From Rhodococcus_G sp042879035 (GTDB taxonomy: Bacteria; Actinomycetota; Actinomycetes; Mycobacteriales; Mycobacteriaceae): a DNA stretch of 64,000 nucleotides. This document shows positions 26,329 to 36,975 of the stretch, one piece after another. A model generated the notes under the pieces. The model did not search any database, was not told where the DNA came from, and was given only the letters and a program-made list of their open reading frames with translations. Each line of letters begins with the position of its first letter. Position 1 is the stretch's first letter. The stretch lies in NCBI RefSeq assembly GCF_042879035.1, contig NZ_JBIAOU010000017.1, positions 33,922-97,921 on the forward strand, given 5' to 3'. Both the position numbers and the translations under genes were made by a program.

Positions 26329-26856
26329 TCAGGAGATGGTGATGCTGTTGATCACGACGGGCTCGACCGGACGGTCCGCGCGGTCGACCGGGGTGGTCGC
26401 GATGGCGTCGACGACCTTCTTCGAGTCCGCGTCGACGACCTCACCGAAGATGGTGTGGCGACGGTTCAGGTGCGGGGTTGCGCCGACGGTGATGAAGAAC
26501 TGCGAGCCGTTGGTGCCCGGGCCGGCGTTCGCCATCGCCAGCAGGTAGGAGCGGTCGAACTGGAGCTCGGGGTGGAACTCGTCGGCGAACTGGTAGCCCG
26601 GGCCGCCGCGTCCGGTGCCGGTCGGGTCGCCGCCCTGGATCATGAACCCGGAGATGACGCGGTGGAAGACGGCGCCGTCGTAGAAGGGTCCGGACGCCTC
26701 ACCCTTGGCGTTCTGGGTGGTGTAGTCGGCCGACCCGTCGGCGAGGCCGACGAAGTTGGCGACCGTCTTCGGCGCATGGTTGCCGAACAGGGCGATCTTG
26801 ATGTCGCCGCGGTTGGTGTGCAGCGTTGCGGTTGCGGTCTGATTCGGTGTGCTCAC
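26329..26856 (-). CDS. ppiA: Cytosolic peptidyl-prolyl cis-trans isomerase (cyclophilin)
   Basis: The 175-residue cyclophilin catalyses proline isomerisation. Active-site features include FHRVISGFMIQGGDPTGTG (catalytic Arg) and MANAGPGTNGSQFFI, followed by LNRRHTIFGEVV. There is no signal peptide, so it is cytosolic, as is M. tuberculosis PpiA. The start chosen is GTG at 26856, preceded by GGAGGG; longer readings overlap the divergent cwsA promoter and lack support. Confidence 0.95.
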   Translation of the reverse strand: MSTPNQTATATLHTNRGDIKIALFGNHAPKTVANFVGLADGSADYTTQNAKGEASGPFYDGAVFHRVISGFMIQGGDPTGTGRGGPGYQFADEFHPELQFDRSYLLAMANAGPGTNGSQFFITVGATPHLNRRHTIFGEVVDADSKKVVDAIATTPVDRADRPVEPVVINSITIS

Positions 26857-26905
26857 CCCTCCATCGTGCCATTCACTCGCTGCGGACATGTGCGACAGTG
26901 GACAT

Positions 26906-27364
26906 ATGACGCGAGCCGAGCAGACCACTGTCCCTGAACCAGTCGAACTCGACTCCCTACCGGCCGCTCCGACGGACTCGTCCGGTACTGCCGCGCGGGT
27001 TGCGACTGCTGCTGCGCTGGGTCTGGTACAGGGCAGCGGCACCCTCGCCAAGGGCGGGGCGACGGCTGTCGGCTATCTCGTCGGCCAGGCACTCGCGCTC
27101 GCGAAGGTGGCGCTCACCCGGCAGCGGCGGCTCGCGGAGCTGACCGAGGTCGAGATCGCCGAAATAGCCGAGATCGCCGGGATCGCACCGCGCAGGCGTG
27201 GACGCCGCCTGCGTCGCGCGGCGATCTTCGGTGCCCTCGGTGCCGCCGTGATCGGTGGCGTCGTGTTCTGGTGGAGTCGGCGCGGCGAGCCCGCCCCGGT
27301 CTCGGATCAGCCCCCGAGCCTGCGCGACGTCGAATCCGACGGGCAGGCACTCTCGGGCCGGTAG
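26906..27364 (+). CDS. cwsA: Cell-wall synthesis protein CwsA
   Basis: The 152-residue protein has a variable N-terminus and an amphipathic Ala/Gly-rich region (AARVATAAALGLVQGSGTLA). A cytosolic segment (ALAKVALTRQRRLAELTEVE) and one C-terminal transmembrane helix (FGALGAAVIGGVVFWW) follow. It matches the CwsA family (Rv0008c), which links Wag31/DivIVA and CrgA at poles and septa in mycobacteria. The start is ATG at 26906; a second ATG six codons upstream is possible. It is divergent from ppiA and followed by a strong terminator. Confidence 0.9.
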   Translation: MTRAEQTTVPEPVELDSLPAAPTDSSGTAARVATAAALGLVQGSGTLAKGGATAVGYLVGQALALAKVALTRQRRLAELTEVEIAEIAEIAGIAPRRRGRRLRRAAIFGALGAAVIGGVVFWWSRRGEPAPVSDQPPSLRDVESDGQALSGR

Positions 27365-27369
27365 GTCCC

Positions 27370-27385
27370 GGTTTCACGTGGAACG
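27370..27385. promoter_or_regulatory. parS-like site on the gyrA side of oriC
   Basis: GGTTTCACGTGGAACG keeps the CACGTG centre and differs from the ideal TGTTTCACGTGAAACA at a few outer positions. It lies just after cwsA and overlaps the first bases of the terminator stem. It is about 19 kb from oriC, on the opposite side from the main parS group. Confidence 0.7.
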
Positions 27386-27416
27386 GGCCCGACACCACTG
27401 CGGTGTCGGGCCCGTT
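27382..27416 (+). terminator. Terminator of cwsA
   Basis: Perfect 15-base arms AACGGGCCCGACACC and GGTGTCGGGCCCGTT with a 5-base loop, ending in GTTTCG. Strong intrinsic-terminator structure. Confidence 0.88.
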
Positions 27417-27637
27417 TCGTGAAGCGCGCGGTCCGCGGAACATCGTGTGATCGAGCCGTGAACCCGAGGTGACCGGACGCGTTGCTACACAGGTTTACCC
27501 ACAATTCCACAGGTGACGGACCCCACCGGATCCTCCGGTGGCCGGCGGGTCGACGGCGTCGCCGGAACGCCCGGCACAAGAGAAAGAGCCACTCTCTCGA
27601 CATCCGAGAGGGTGGCTCCGCCATGCACACTTCGTTG
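27417..27637. other. Intergenic region between cwsA terminator and tRNA-Ala
   Basis: No gene is seen. GAAAGAGCCACTCTCTCGACATCCGAGAGGGTGGCTCC at about 27581-27618 is an inverted repeat (AGCCACTCTC / GAGAGGGTGGCT) just downstream of tRNA-Ala. On the minus strand it is followed by TTTCTCTTG, so it is the probable terminator of the tRNA-Ile/tRNA-Ala unit. Confidence 0.7.
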
Positions 27638-27710
27638 TGGAGCCTAGGAGATTCGAACTCCTGACATCTGCCTTGCAAAGGCAGCGCTCTACCAACTGAG
27701 CTAAGGCCCC
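27638..27710 (-). tRNA. tRNA-Ala (anticodon TGC)
   Basis: The minus strand reads GGGGCCTTAGCTCAGTTGGT, then an anticodon loop TTTGCAA (anticodon TGC), T arm AGGAGTTCGAATCTCCT and acceptor AGGCTCC plus discriminator A. CCA is not encoded. The tRNA-Ile then tRNA-Ala order downstream of gyrA is the same as ileT-alaT in M. tuberculosis. Confidence 0.97.
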
Positions 27711-27717
27711 GTCCGCG

Positions 27718-27825
27718 TCAGCGGCTGGTGACCTCGTGCCAGACGTCCTCGCTGCGGTGCGACCGCAACTTGGTCAAACCGAAGACCACCGCCACCACGG
27801 ACAACGCCAGCAGCAGAATCTTCAT
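27718..27825 (-). CDS. DLW-39-family small membrane protein
   Basis: A 35-residue ORF between the two tRNA genes encodes one hydrophobic helix (MKILLLALSVVAVVFGLTKL) followed by a basic segment and the ending EDVWHEVTSR. Position between tRNA-Ile and tRNA-Ala, size and the D-x-W-x-E ending fit the DLW-39 family, named for its conserved residues and about 39-residue length. Here the usual DLW reads DVW. A GAAGGGTTCGAGC ribosome-binding region precedes the ATG at 27825. The function is unknown. Confidence 0.78.
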   Translation of the reverse strand: MKILLLALSVVAVVFGLTKLRSHRSEDVWHEVTSR

Positions 27826-27852
27826 GCTCGAACCCTTCGTCGGCACGGGGAG

Positions 27853-27926
27853 TGGGCCTAGGAGGACTTGAACCTCCGACCTCTTCCTTATCAGGGAAGC
27901 GCTCTAACCGCCTGAGCTATAGGCCC
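27853..27926 (-). tRNA. tRNA-Ile (anticodon GAT)
   Basis: The minus strand reads GGGCCTATAGCTCAGGCGGT, anticodon loop CTGATAA (anticodon GAT), T arm GGAGGTTCAAGTCCTCC and acceptor TAGGCCC with discriminator A. CCA is not encoded. Confidence 0.97.
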
Positions 27927-27973
27927 GTGATCGGCACCAGAGATTTTCTCTCTCGAACCGAGGCATGACACTA

Positions 27974-28012
27974 CCCCACCGACCCTCGCCCGCCAAAATC
28001 GGGTCGGTGGGG
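27974..28012 (-). terminator. Terminator of the gyrA-DUF3566 unit
   Basis: Perfect 12-base arms CCCCACCGACCC and GGGTCGGTGGGG with a 15-base loop lie 37 bases past the DUF3566 stop and upstream of tRNA-Ile. Confidence 0.82.
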
Positions 28013-28049
28013 CATCGAAAGACCAGGTCAGGGACGCCCGCGAGGGCGG

Positions 28050-29354
28050 TCAGTCCCGATCCGCGAGCGTCACCTCGACACCGCCGACGAGGTCGGTGCA
28101 GAGGTTGTAGATGAACGCACCGACGGTCGCGAGGGCGGTGAACAGGATGATGTTGATGCCACCGATCAACGCCGAGTACCCGAACACCTGGCCCGCGGTG
28201 ACGAGTCCGCTGTCCGAGGACTCGGACACGATGTCGGTGAACGCGTTGTTCAGCCGGTCCCACACGCCCATGCCGTCGAGGACGAGGTACAGGAACCCGA
28301 CGGCGAACATCCACACGAAGAACATCGCGACCGACAGCACCAGCGCGACCTTGAGCGTCGACCACGGGTCGATCTTGCGGATCTGCACCGATGCCCGCAG
28401 CGGGTCGCCGACCGGCGTCGTCGCGGCGACGATCACCGACGGCTTCTTTGCCGGTGCGCCGCCCTCGGGAGCAGCGGGCGGGGTCGGATGCCTGACCTCG
28501 GACAGGTCGGGCAGATCCTTCGCGAGGTCCTCCCGGTCGATGTGCCGGGTCGGCCCGTCGATCACCGCTGCCTTGGCCTGGGTGGCCTGCTTCTGCGCCG
28601 CCCGAGCGGGTTCCGGGGCCGGACGACGGCCCGGGACAGCTGCGGGAGCGGCCGTGCCGGTCACCACGGGCTTCGTCACCGCGGCGGGAGCCGGGACCTG
28701 CTGCGGATGTGCGGGAGCGGGCCGGCCCTGACCACCTGCCTGGGGCGCACCACCGTGGGGCGCGCCGCTCTGGGTGCCCCGCTGCCACGGCGGTGTCTGC
28801 GCACCCGGACGCGACGTCGCACCCGGGCTCGACTGACCCGACCGTGGTGCCGCGGCCGGCGGAACGGCTCGCCCGTTCGCCTGGGTCGCGGGCCCGTGTC
28901 CCGCGTGCTGGCCGGCGGCACCGGTGGCTGGCTTGGCCGCAGCCGGAGGTGTTCGCACCGCATCGGTTTTCGCGGTGACGCCGTTCGTCGGAGCTCCCGC
29001 GGTCGGTGCTCCCGAGCCGACGGCAGCGGCGGGCTTGGCCGCGTTGTCGGCGGTCGCCGGCTTCGGTGCGGGGGCACCCGATTCGGCGGGTTTGCCCGAC
29101 ATCGGGTTCGGCGACGCGGGCGCGGCGACGGTCGGCAGTTGCTGGGTGGGCCGAGCCCGGTCACCGGCCGGCGCGTTGCGCTCGGCCTGCGCGCCGGAGG
29201 GAGGAGCCGCCTGCGCCGCGGACCCGTTCGCCTTCGCCGGCCCGGAGGCTGCGGCACCGTTCCGTGCGGGCCGCTGTCCGGCCGGTCCCGACGCCGACGC
29301 GGCCGGACCGGTCGGGGCCGGCCGGTCGCTGCCGGGCTGGTGGGGAGTGCTCAC
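28050..29354 (-). CDS. DUF3566 membrane protein downstream of gyrA
   Basis: The 434-residue protein has a very long N-terminal cytosolic region rich in Ala, Pro, Gly and Gln (about residues 1-310). A C-terminal DUF3566 domain with two or three transmembrane helices follows (VALVLSVAMFFVWMFAVGFL ... SALIGGINIILFTALATVGA). It corresponds to Rv0007, which always follows gyrA in this order of bacteria. Its GTG start (29354) is directly adjacent to the gyrA stop (29355-29357), so the two are co-transcribed. The disordered part contains little recognisable beyond the KPSVIVAATTPVGDPLRASV stretch before the membrane domain. The role is unknown. Confidence 0.92.
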   Translation of the reverse strand: MSTPHQPGSDRPAPTGPAASASGPAGQRPARNGAAASGPAKANGSAAQAAPPSGAQAERNAPAGDRARPTQQLPTVAAPASPNPMSGKPAESGAPAPKPATADNAAKPAAAVGSGAPTAGAPTNGVTAKTDAVRTPPAAAKPATGAAGQHAGHGPATQANGRAVPPAAAPRSGQSSPGATSRPGAQTPPWQRGTQSGAPHGGAPQAGGQGRPAPAHPQQVPAPAAVTKPVVTGTAAPAAVPGRRPAPEPARAAQKQATQAKAAVIDGPTRHIDREDLAKDLPDLSEVRHPTPPAAPEGGAPAKKPSVIVAATTPVGDPLRASVQIRKIDPWSTLKVALVLSVAMFFVWMFAVGFLYLVLDGMGVWDRLNNAFTDIVSESSDSGLVTAGQVFGYSALIGGINIILFTALATVGAFIYNLCTDLVGGVEVTLADRD

Positions 29355-31868
<2,514 letters not shown>

Positions 31869-32054
31869 CGGCTCCTCTTCTTCTCAGCTTCGCTGGTGCC
31901 GGGTGCGACTGTCCTGGGCAGAGCCCGCGGACCCGGGGCGACGCTCGACACCGGGAAAGTGCTCGTTCCCGACGTCCCGCACCGCACAACCACCCAAGTC
32001 TATAGGTGCTGGTCAGGATGAAGCGGAAGCCAGGGCGGGTTGTCGGGCGCTGGC
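31869..32054 (-). promoter_or_regulatory. gyrA upstream region with candidate promoter
   Basis: On the minus strand TATAGA at 32004-31999 is a good -10 element for an independent gyrA promoter, about 130 bases before the start codon. No clear -35 is visible at the right distance. The start codon is preceded by GAAGAGGAGCCG. Confidence 0.4.
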
Positions 32055-32873
32055 TCAGCTCCGCCGCTGCGCGGCTTCCTGTTCGACCCACACCCGGGCC
32101 TGGGCTTCGAGCTCGGCGGTGACACGGTCGGGGGCCAGGAGCAGCGAGACGATCGGGACGACGAGGATGAGCATGCCCACGACGAACGCCGGGAAGAGGA
32201 TGGCGAACACCTCGAAGCCGGGCGGGGTGGGTGCGGACGCGTCGAGTCGGACCCGCAGCGCCGCCATCATCGCGGCGTGCATCACCACCGGCGCCACCGC
32301 GACCGCGAGGGACCCGCCCGCCAGTACCACCCGGGACACGTCGGCGATGGACATCCACAGCACCCCGATCGACGCGATGACCGCGACGACACCCGCGACG
32401 GCGATGAGGGCACCGTCCATGTAGGTGCGGCCCTGCACCTCGATCGCGGTCATCGCGACGTAGTAGCCGGCGGTCAGACCGAGGCCCGTCACCGCGGCGG
32501 CCGCCATCACGGTGACGATCACCGTGTCACTGCTCGTGGCACGGCGGCGCGGCGCGGCGATCAGCAGTCCGGCGATCGTCGCGACGAGACACAGGGCCAG
32601 CGAGACGGCGACGCGCAGCGCGTCGAAGCGGACCGCGCTGCCGTCGACGGCGAATCCCGCCATCGACACGATGTTCGTCAGCCAGAACGCGACGCCGCCG
32701 ATCACCAGTGCGGCCAACGTCGTCCAGAGCGGCCGCCGGTCCGCGGCATAGGCGGAGCGGCGAGCGCAGGCGACCCCGACGTACGCGCCGATCGCCGCCG
32801 TCGCGACGGCGAGGAAGATCACCCAGATACCCATCGAAAGATGGTGCACTTGATCGGACATGTTGTAGGTCAA
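32055..32873 (-). CDS. MHYT-domain-like seven-helix membrane protein
   Basis: A 272-residue protein with seven predicted membrane helices and the MHYT-type pattern of Met/His-containing segments (HHLSMGIWVIF, NIVSMAGFAV, YYVAMTAIEVQG, VVMHAAMMAALRV). These are proposed to bind copper and sense small gases or redox state. No GGDEF, EAL or kinase output domain is attached; output may run through the other proteins of the operon. It is the last gene of the conservon-like operon between gyrB and gyrA. An internal ATG four codons downstream is an alternative start. Confidence 0.75.
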   Translation of the reverse strand: MTYNMSDQVHHLSMGIWVIFLAVATAAIGAYVGVACARRSAYAADRRPLWTTLAALVIGGVAFWLTNIVSMAGFAVDGSAVRFDALRVAVSLALCLVATIAGLLIAAPRRRATSSDTVIVTVMAAAAVTGLGLTAGYYVAMTAIEVQGRTYMDGALIAVAGVVAVIASIGVLWMSIADVSRVVLAGGSLAVAVAPVVMHAAMMAALRVRLDASAPTPPGFEVFAILFPAFVVGMLILVVPIVSLLLAPDRVTAELEAQARVWVEQEAAQRRS

Positions 32874-32906
32874 CGTCTTTCGTGTCTGTCGAGCCGTCGG
32901 CAGAGG

Positions 32907-33494
32907 TCAGTAGGCGGGCTGGTCGATGCGGCGCAGGGCGTACTCGGTGACCGCGACCAGGGCCCCCTTCGCGGATTCGCGGTTCCGGGCGTCGATCGAC
33001 ATGATCGGCACCTGCGGCGAGACCGCCAGCGCCTGACGGATCTCCTCGAGCGGGTACCGCGGCGCGTCGTCGAACTCGTTGACCGCCACCAGGAACGGCA
33101 GGTTTCGCGCTTCGAAGAAGTCCACCGCGGCGAACGACTCGTCGAGTCGCCGGGTGTCGATCAACACGATCGCGCCGATCGCGCCGCGGATCAGGTCGTC
33201 CCACATGAACCAGAAACGGTTCTGCCCCGGCGTCCCGAACAGGTACAGCACCAGATCGGACGCGAGGCTGATCCGACCGAAGTCCATCGCGACGGTGGTC
33301 GTGGCCTTTCGCGGTGTGGCACTGAGGTTGTCGACCCCGTCGGAGGCGTTGGTCACCAGTGCCTCCGTGCGCAGGGGGACGATCTCGGACACCGCACCGA
33401 CGAGTGTGGTCTTCCCGACGCCGAAACCACCGGCGACGACGATCTTGGTCGAGGTCACCCGGCCGGACCGGGGATCAGAGCCTGCGAAGTCCAC
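32907..33494 (-). CDS. Conservon CvnD-type GTP/ATP-binding protein
   Basis: The 195-residue small GTPase-like protein has P-loop GGFGVGKTTLVGAV, a switch/G3 region AMDFGRISLASDLVLYLFGT followed by PGQNRFWFMWDDL, and G4-like VAVNEFDDA. This is the pattern of the MglA/CvnD-type Ras-like GTPases of actinobacterial conservons. These switches work with the roadblock and DUF742 proteins and the sensor kinase encoded just upstream. The reading frame overlaps the DUF742 gene by 20 bases; a shorter start at VTSTKIVVAG is possible. Confidence 0.93.
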   Translation of the reverse strand: MDFAGSDPRSGRVTSTKIVVAGGFGVGKTTLVGAVSEIVPLRTEALVTNASDGVDNLSATPRKATTTVAMDFGRISLASDLVLYLFGTPGQNRFWFMWDDLIRGAIGAIVLIDTRRLDESFAAVDFFEARNLPFLVAVNEFDDAPRYPLEEIRQALAVSPQVPIMSIDARNRESAKGALVAVTEYALRRIDQPAY

Positions 33495-33873
33495 CGAGGA
33501 CCCTTTCGATCAGTTCCCGACGTTCGCTGTCGCTGGAATCGTCCTGAAGTGTTGCCAGAATGCGGACGTGCCCGGCCTCCACGAGGTCGGCCACCAGGAC
33601 CCGGGCCACGCCGATCGGCAGCCCGACGCGCGCCGCGATCTCCGCGACGGACGGGGACTGCGCGCACAGCGCCACGATCGCCGAGTCCACGTCCCCGAGC
33701 GCGAGCGTTCGGTTCTCGGGGTCCGGCATGGCCTGGATCATCGCCTCGAGGGCCAGTTCGACCGCGGGCCTGGTCCGTCCCGAGGTGAACGAGTACGGGC
33801 GGACCAGTTTCGGCCCCCCGGCTCCGTGGTGCGCGTCGGGCGCGCCCCACGCACTGGTGTTCGGCTCGTCCAT
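33475..33873 (-). CDS. DUF742 protein (conservon CvnC type)
   Basis: The 132-residue protein contains the DUF742 domain, which has a winged-helix character: LVRPYSFTSGRTRPAVELAL, then ALCAQSPSVAEIAARVGLPI and VARVLVADLVEAGHVRIL. DUF742 is the third component of actinobacterial conservons. Start ATG at 33873 (GTG three bases earlier is also possible), 13 bases after the roadblock gene. Longer readings overlap that gene. Confidence 0.93.
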   Translation of the reverse strand: MDEPNTSAWGAPDAHHGAGGPKLVRPYSFTSGRTRPAVELALEAMIQAMPDPENRTLALGDVDSAIVALCAQSPSVAEIAARVGLPIGVARVLVADLVEAGHVRILATLQDDSSDSERRELIERVLGGLRRL

Positions 33874-33886
33874 CACCGCTCCCGGC

Positions 33887-34300
33887 TCAGGTGCCGAACG
33901 ACGAGCGCGGCACCGCCTGCACGGACGCGCCGACCCGGTCGACGAGCAGCGCCATCTCGTATCCGACCTGGCCGATGTCGCAGCCGGTCGAGGTGAGAGC
34001 GGCCAGGTGCGAGCCGTCGCCGACACTCATCAGCAGCAGGTAGCCGTGCTGCATCTCGACGACGGACTGCAGCACACCGCCGCCGTCGAAGAGGTTGGAA
34101 ACGCCGGCCGAGAGGCTGGCGAGGCCGGAGGTGACGGCCGCCAGCTGCTCGGCACGATCGGTCGGCAGGTGGGCGCTGCCCGCCATCAACAGACCGTCCG
34201 CCGACACCAGCACCGCGTGGGACACGCCCGGCACGTCGCGGGCGAAGTTCGACACGAGCCAGTCCAGCGGATGGCCGTCGGGCCTCTGGTCGATGCTCAT
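33887..34300 (-). CDS. Roadblock/LC7-domain protein (conservon CvnB type)
   Basis: The 137-residue roadblock/LC7 protein (LDWLVSNFARDVPGVSHAVL, VSADGLLMAGSAHL, LLLMSVGDGSHLAALTS) is the usual regulator or activator of the paired Ras-like GTPase. Its ATG overlaps the stop of the histidine kinase gene (ATGA, 34297-34300), showing translational coupling. Longer readings lie inside the kinase gene and are not real. Confidence 0.94.
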   Translation of the reverse strand: MSIDQRPDGHPLDWLVSNFARDVPGVSHAVLVSADGLLMAGSAHLPTDRAEQLAAVTSGLASLSAGVSNLFDGGGVLQSVVEMQHGYLLLMSVGDGSHLAALTSTGCDIGQVGYEMALLVDRVGASVQAVPRSSFGT

Positions 34301-36975
34301 CTGACTCCTCCGTAGCTGTTGCGTTCGGCGCGGCCGGCGGCGCGGCCCTCCCGGATTCCCTCTTGGTGGCGGCTGAGGTTGTCCCGGACCGCCTCGGGGT
34401 CGCGCAGCCGTGGTCGCGTCGACGTGCCCGGTCCGCCGGGGCCGGACGCCCCCGGGGCACCCCCGGGAACCAGGCGGTCGCCGGGGGTGCGCTGCGGCAG
34501 ACCGGACGAGGTCCGGCCCCCGACCGGGGCGCTGCCGGCGCGGGATGCGGCGGCCCAACCCTCGTCGGCCGGGGAGTTCCAGTCGCGTCCGGGGGCGCTT
34601 CCCGGCTGGGTCGGATCGGTCAGCCAGTCCGACACCATGTCCGCGAAGATCGGTGTCCCGGTGCTCGTGACATCCTGCTGCGCAAGCGAATTCGGCCGGT
34701 TCTGGAAGAACGACGCGGTCTTGACCGGGTTGCTCCGGTACCGGTGCCGGGTCTGCGGCGGTGCGGGCTGATCCACCGCGGCCACCGGCGAGGGCGCCGG
34801 CACGGACCACGGCTGGGGCGACGGGGCCTGTACCGGTGCGGATGGTGGCGCAGCCGGCGGCGCGGGCCGGGGCGCGCCACTGGCGCCCGGCACCCGCTGC
34901 GGCAATCCCCCGAGCGGTACGGGATCCTGCCGGACGGTCGAATTCTGTTGCGGTGGCACGGTGGCGACAGGCCGGGCGGCAGGCGGTCGCGTCACCGGCG
35001 GTGTCTGATCGGCCACGAGCTGCGGCATCTCCCCGGACTGCACCACCGTCACCGGGGGCAGCGCCGGTGTGTCGACACGCCGCTGCGGACCCGTCGGCTC
35101 ACCGTCGATCGGTGACATCAGCAACGACGCGGGAAGGTGCACGCTCCCGGTGATGCCCTGGTCGACGTCCACACCCTGGGTGCGGCGCAACCGGACGGTC
35201 AGCCCGTGCCGGGCGGCGAGACGGCTCACCACGAACAGACCCATGTGGCGCGCCGTCTCGGGACCGACCTGACCTCCGGACGCGAGCCGCTCGTTGATCT
35301 CGGCGAGATCGGTCTCGGGAATGCCGATGCCCTGATCGGTGATCTCGAGCAGAACCCCGCCGTCGACGGCGCGGGCGAAGGCGATGCGGACCCGGGTGTC
35401 GGGCGGTGAGGCGCGCAGTGAGTTGTCCAGCAGCTCGGCGAGCAGGTGCACGATGTCCGTCGCGACGGCGCCGGAGACGGAGTTGTACGGGGTGGAGCCG
35501 ACCTGGACCCGCTGGTACTCCTCGACCTCGGACATCGCGGCGCGCACGACGTCACCGAGCTGCACCGGCGCGGACTGCGTCCGGCGGGTTCGGTTGCCCG
35601 AGAGGATGAGCAGGTTGTCGCCGTTGCGCCGCATACGGGCCGCGAGGTGGTCGAGCCGGAACAGGCTCTCGAGCCGCTTCGGGTCCTTCTCCTCGAACTC
35701 GAGCGTTTCGATGAGACCGAGCTGCTGGTCGACGAGCGACTTGGACCGGCGGGCGAGGGTTTCGAACATGTCACCGATCTGCAGGCGCAGACTGGCCTGC
35801 TCCCCGGCGAGCCTGAGCGCCTGCCCGTGGATGTCGTCGACGGCCCGCGCCAGCTGACCGATCTCCTCGGTGGTGTGCACCGGGACCGGTTCGAAGTCGT
35901 CGACGGCCTTCGTGTCACCCGCCATGACACGGTCGATGGCGTCGGGCAGGTCCTGCCGGGCGACCTGGAGGGCGCCGTACCGCAGCCGCCGGATCGGGCC
36001 GACCAGCGACCGGGACACCAGGAGCGCGAGCACGAGTGCGGCGAGCAGTGTCGCGAGCACGATCGCCGCGTCACGCAGTGCCGCGGCCCGGGTCTCCTCG
36101 GCGCGAGCCACGACGGTGGTGGAGATGGCGTCGGAGGACTCGGAGATGAGGGAGCCGTAGATGGCGACGCTGTCGAGCAGGGAGGCGCGCAGCTCCAGAA
36201 GGGGCAGCGGACCGCCGGCCGCCGCATCGATCATGTCGAGGCGCTGCCTGACCCCGTCGCGCAGGGCGCTGGTCTTGTCGTCCGCCCCCGCGTACGACCG
36301 GGCCAGCGTGTCGATCATCGCGAGTTCGGCACCGCTCGCGGACACGATGTCGGTCAGCGGGGCGTCCGGGTCGCGCAGCAGTGCGAGCGCACCGGTGACC
36401 TGATCCGCGAGTCGACGCTGCGACGACCACGCGTCGATCAGCTGGGTGTGGGCCGCGTCGACGGCGGGATCGTCGATGGGCGCGACGATGTCGTCGACGA
36501 CCTGGGAGAGCTCGGCGCGGATCACGGACGTCTCCGCGGGCAGCTCGGGACGCATCGGCCCGCCGGCCTTCATCTCCACCTGGATCTTCTCGATCGAGGC
36601 GATCAGGTCTGTGAGATGGTCGGCGACGGACGGCGAGAGCTCGGGATTCTCGGCGGCGGCGCGTACCTTCTCGATGGCGTTGTCGACGGCGACCAGGTCT
36701 TCGGGCATCATCGTCGCCGCGGAGTAGCCGGCCGACGCGGTGCCGAAGGCGGTGCCGAGTTGGACGATGTCGGGCACGTCGACGACCTGGTCTGCGGCCG
36801 AGCTGAAGTGCACGGCCCGGCTGAGTTCGTTCTGCACTCGAATGCCGCCGAGCACCATCGCGACGGTGACCGGAATGGCAAGGACGGCGGTGACCTTCCA
36901 CCGCAGCCCCCAGTTCTCCAGGTTCCACAGCCTGCGGACAGCCGTCGCTTGTGACTTCATTTCTCCAACGCTCAC
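34297..36975 (-). CDS. Nitrate/sulfonate-sensing-type histidine kinase (conservon CvnA type)
   Basis: The 892-residue membrane sensor kinase has a transmembrane helix near 28-47 (VTAVLAIPVTVAMVLGGI) and an extracytoplasmic helical sensor of about 250 residues. A second helix near 303-325 (VLATLLAALVLALLVSRSL) and a HAMP-like region follow. The dimerisation region with LFRLDHLAARMRRNGDN holds the likely phosphoacceptor His. The ATPase domain has N-box ELLDNSLRASPPD and DQGIGIP. About 220 Pro-rich disordered residues finish the protein. It heads the roadblock-DUF742-GTPase-MHYT operon. No response regulator is encoded nearby, as is usual for conservons. Confidence 0.92.
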   Translation of the reverse strand: MSVGEMKSQATAVRRLWNLENWGLRWKVTAVLAIPVTVAMVLGGIRVQNELSRAVHFSSAADQVVDVPDIVQLGTAFGTASAGYSAATMMPEDLVAVDNAIEKVRAAAENPELSPSVADHLTDLIASIEKIQVEMKAGGPMRPELPAETSVIRAELSQVVDDIVAPIDDPAVDAAHTQLIDAWSSQRRLADQVTGALALLRDPDAPLTDIVSASGAELAMIDTLARSYAGADDKTSALRDGVRQRLDMIDAAAGGPLPLLELRASLLDSVAIYGSLISESSDAISTTVVARAEETRAAALRDAAIVLATLLAALVLALLVSRSLVGPIRRLRYGALQVARQDLPDAIDRVMAGDTKAVDDFEPVPVHTTEEIGQLARAVDDIHGQALRLAGEQASLRLQIGDMFETLARRSKSLVDQQLGLIETLEFEEKDPKRLESLFRLDHLAARMRRNGDNLLILSGNRTRRTQSAPVQLGDVVRAAMSEVEEYQRVQVGSTPYNSVSGAVATDIVHLLAELLDNSLRASPPDTRVRIAFARAVDGGVLLEITDQGIGIPETDLAEINERLASGGQVGPETARHMGLFVVSRLAARHGLTVRLRRTQGVDVDQGITGSVHLPASLLMSPIDGEPTGPQRRVDTPALPPVTVVQSGEMPQLVADQTPPVTRPPAARPVATVPPQQNSTVRQDPVPLGGLPQRVPGASGAPRPAPPAAPPSAPVQAPSPQPWSVPAPSPVAAVDQPAPPQTRHRYRSNPVKTASFFQNRPNSLAQQDVTSTGTPIFADMVSDWLTDPTQPGSAPGRDWNSPADEGWAAASRAGSAPVGGRTSSGLPQRTPGDRLVPGGAPGASGPGGPGTSTRPRLRDPEAVRDNLSRHQEGIREGRAAGRAERNSYGGVR

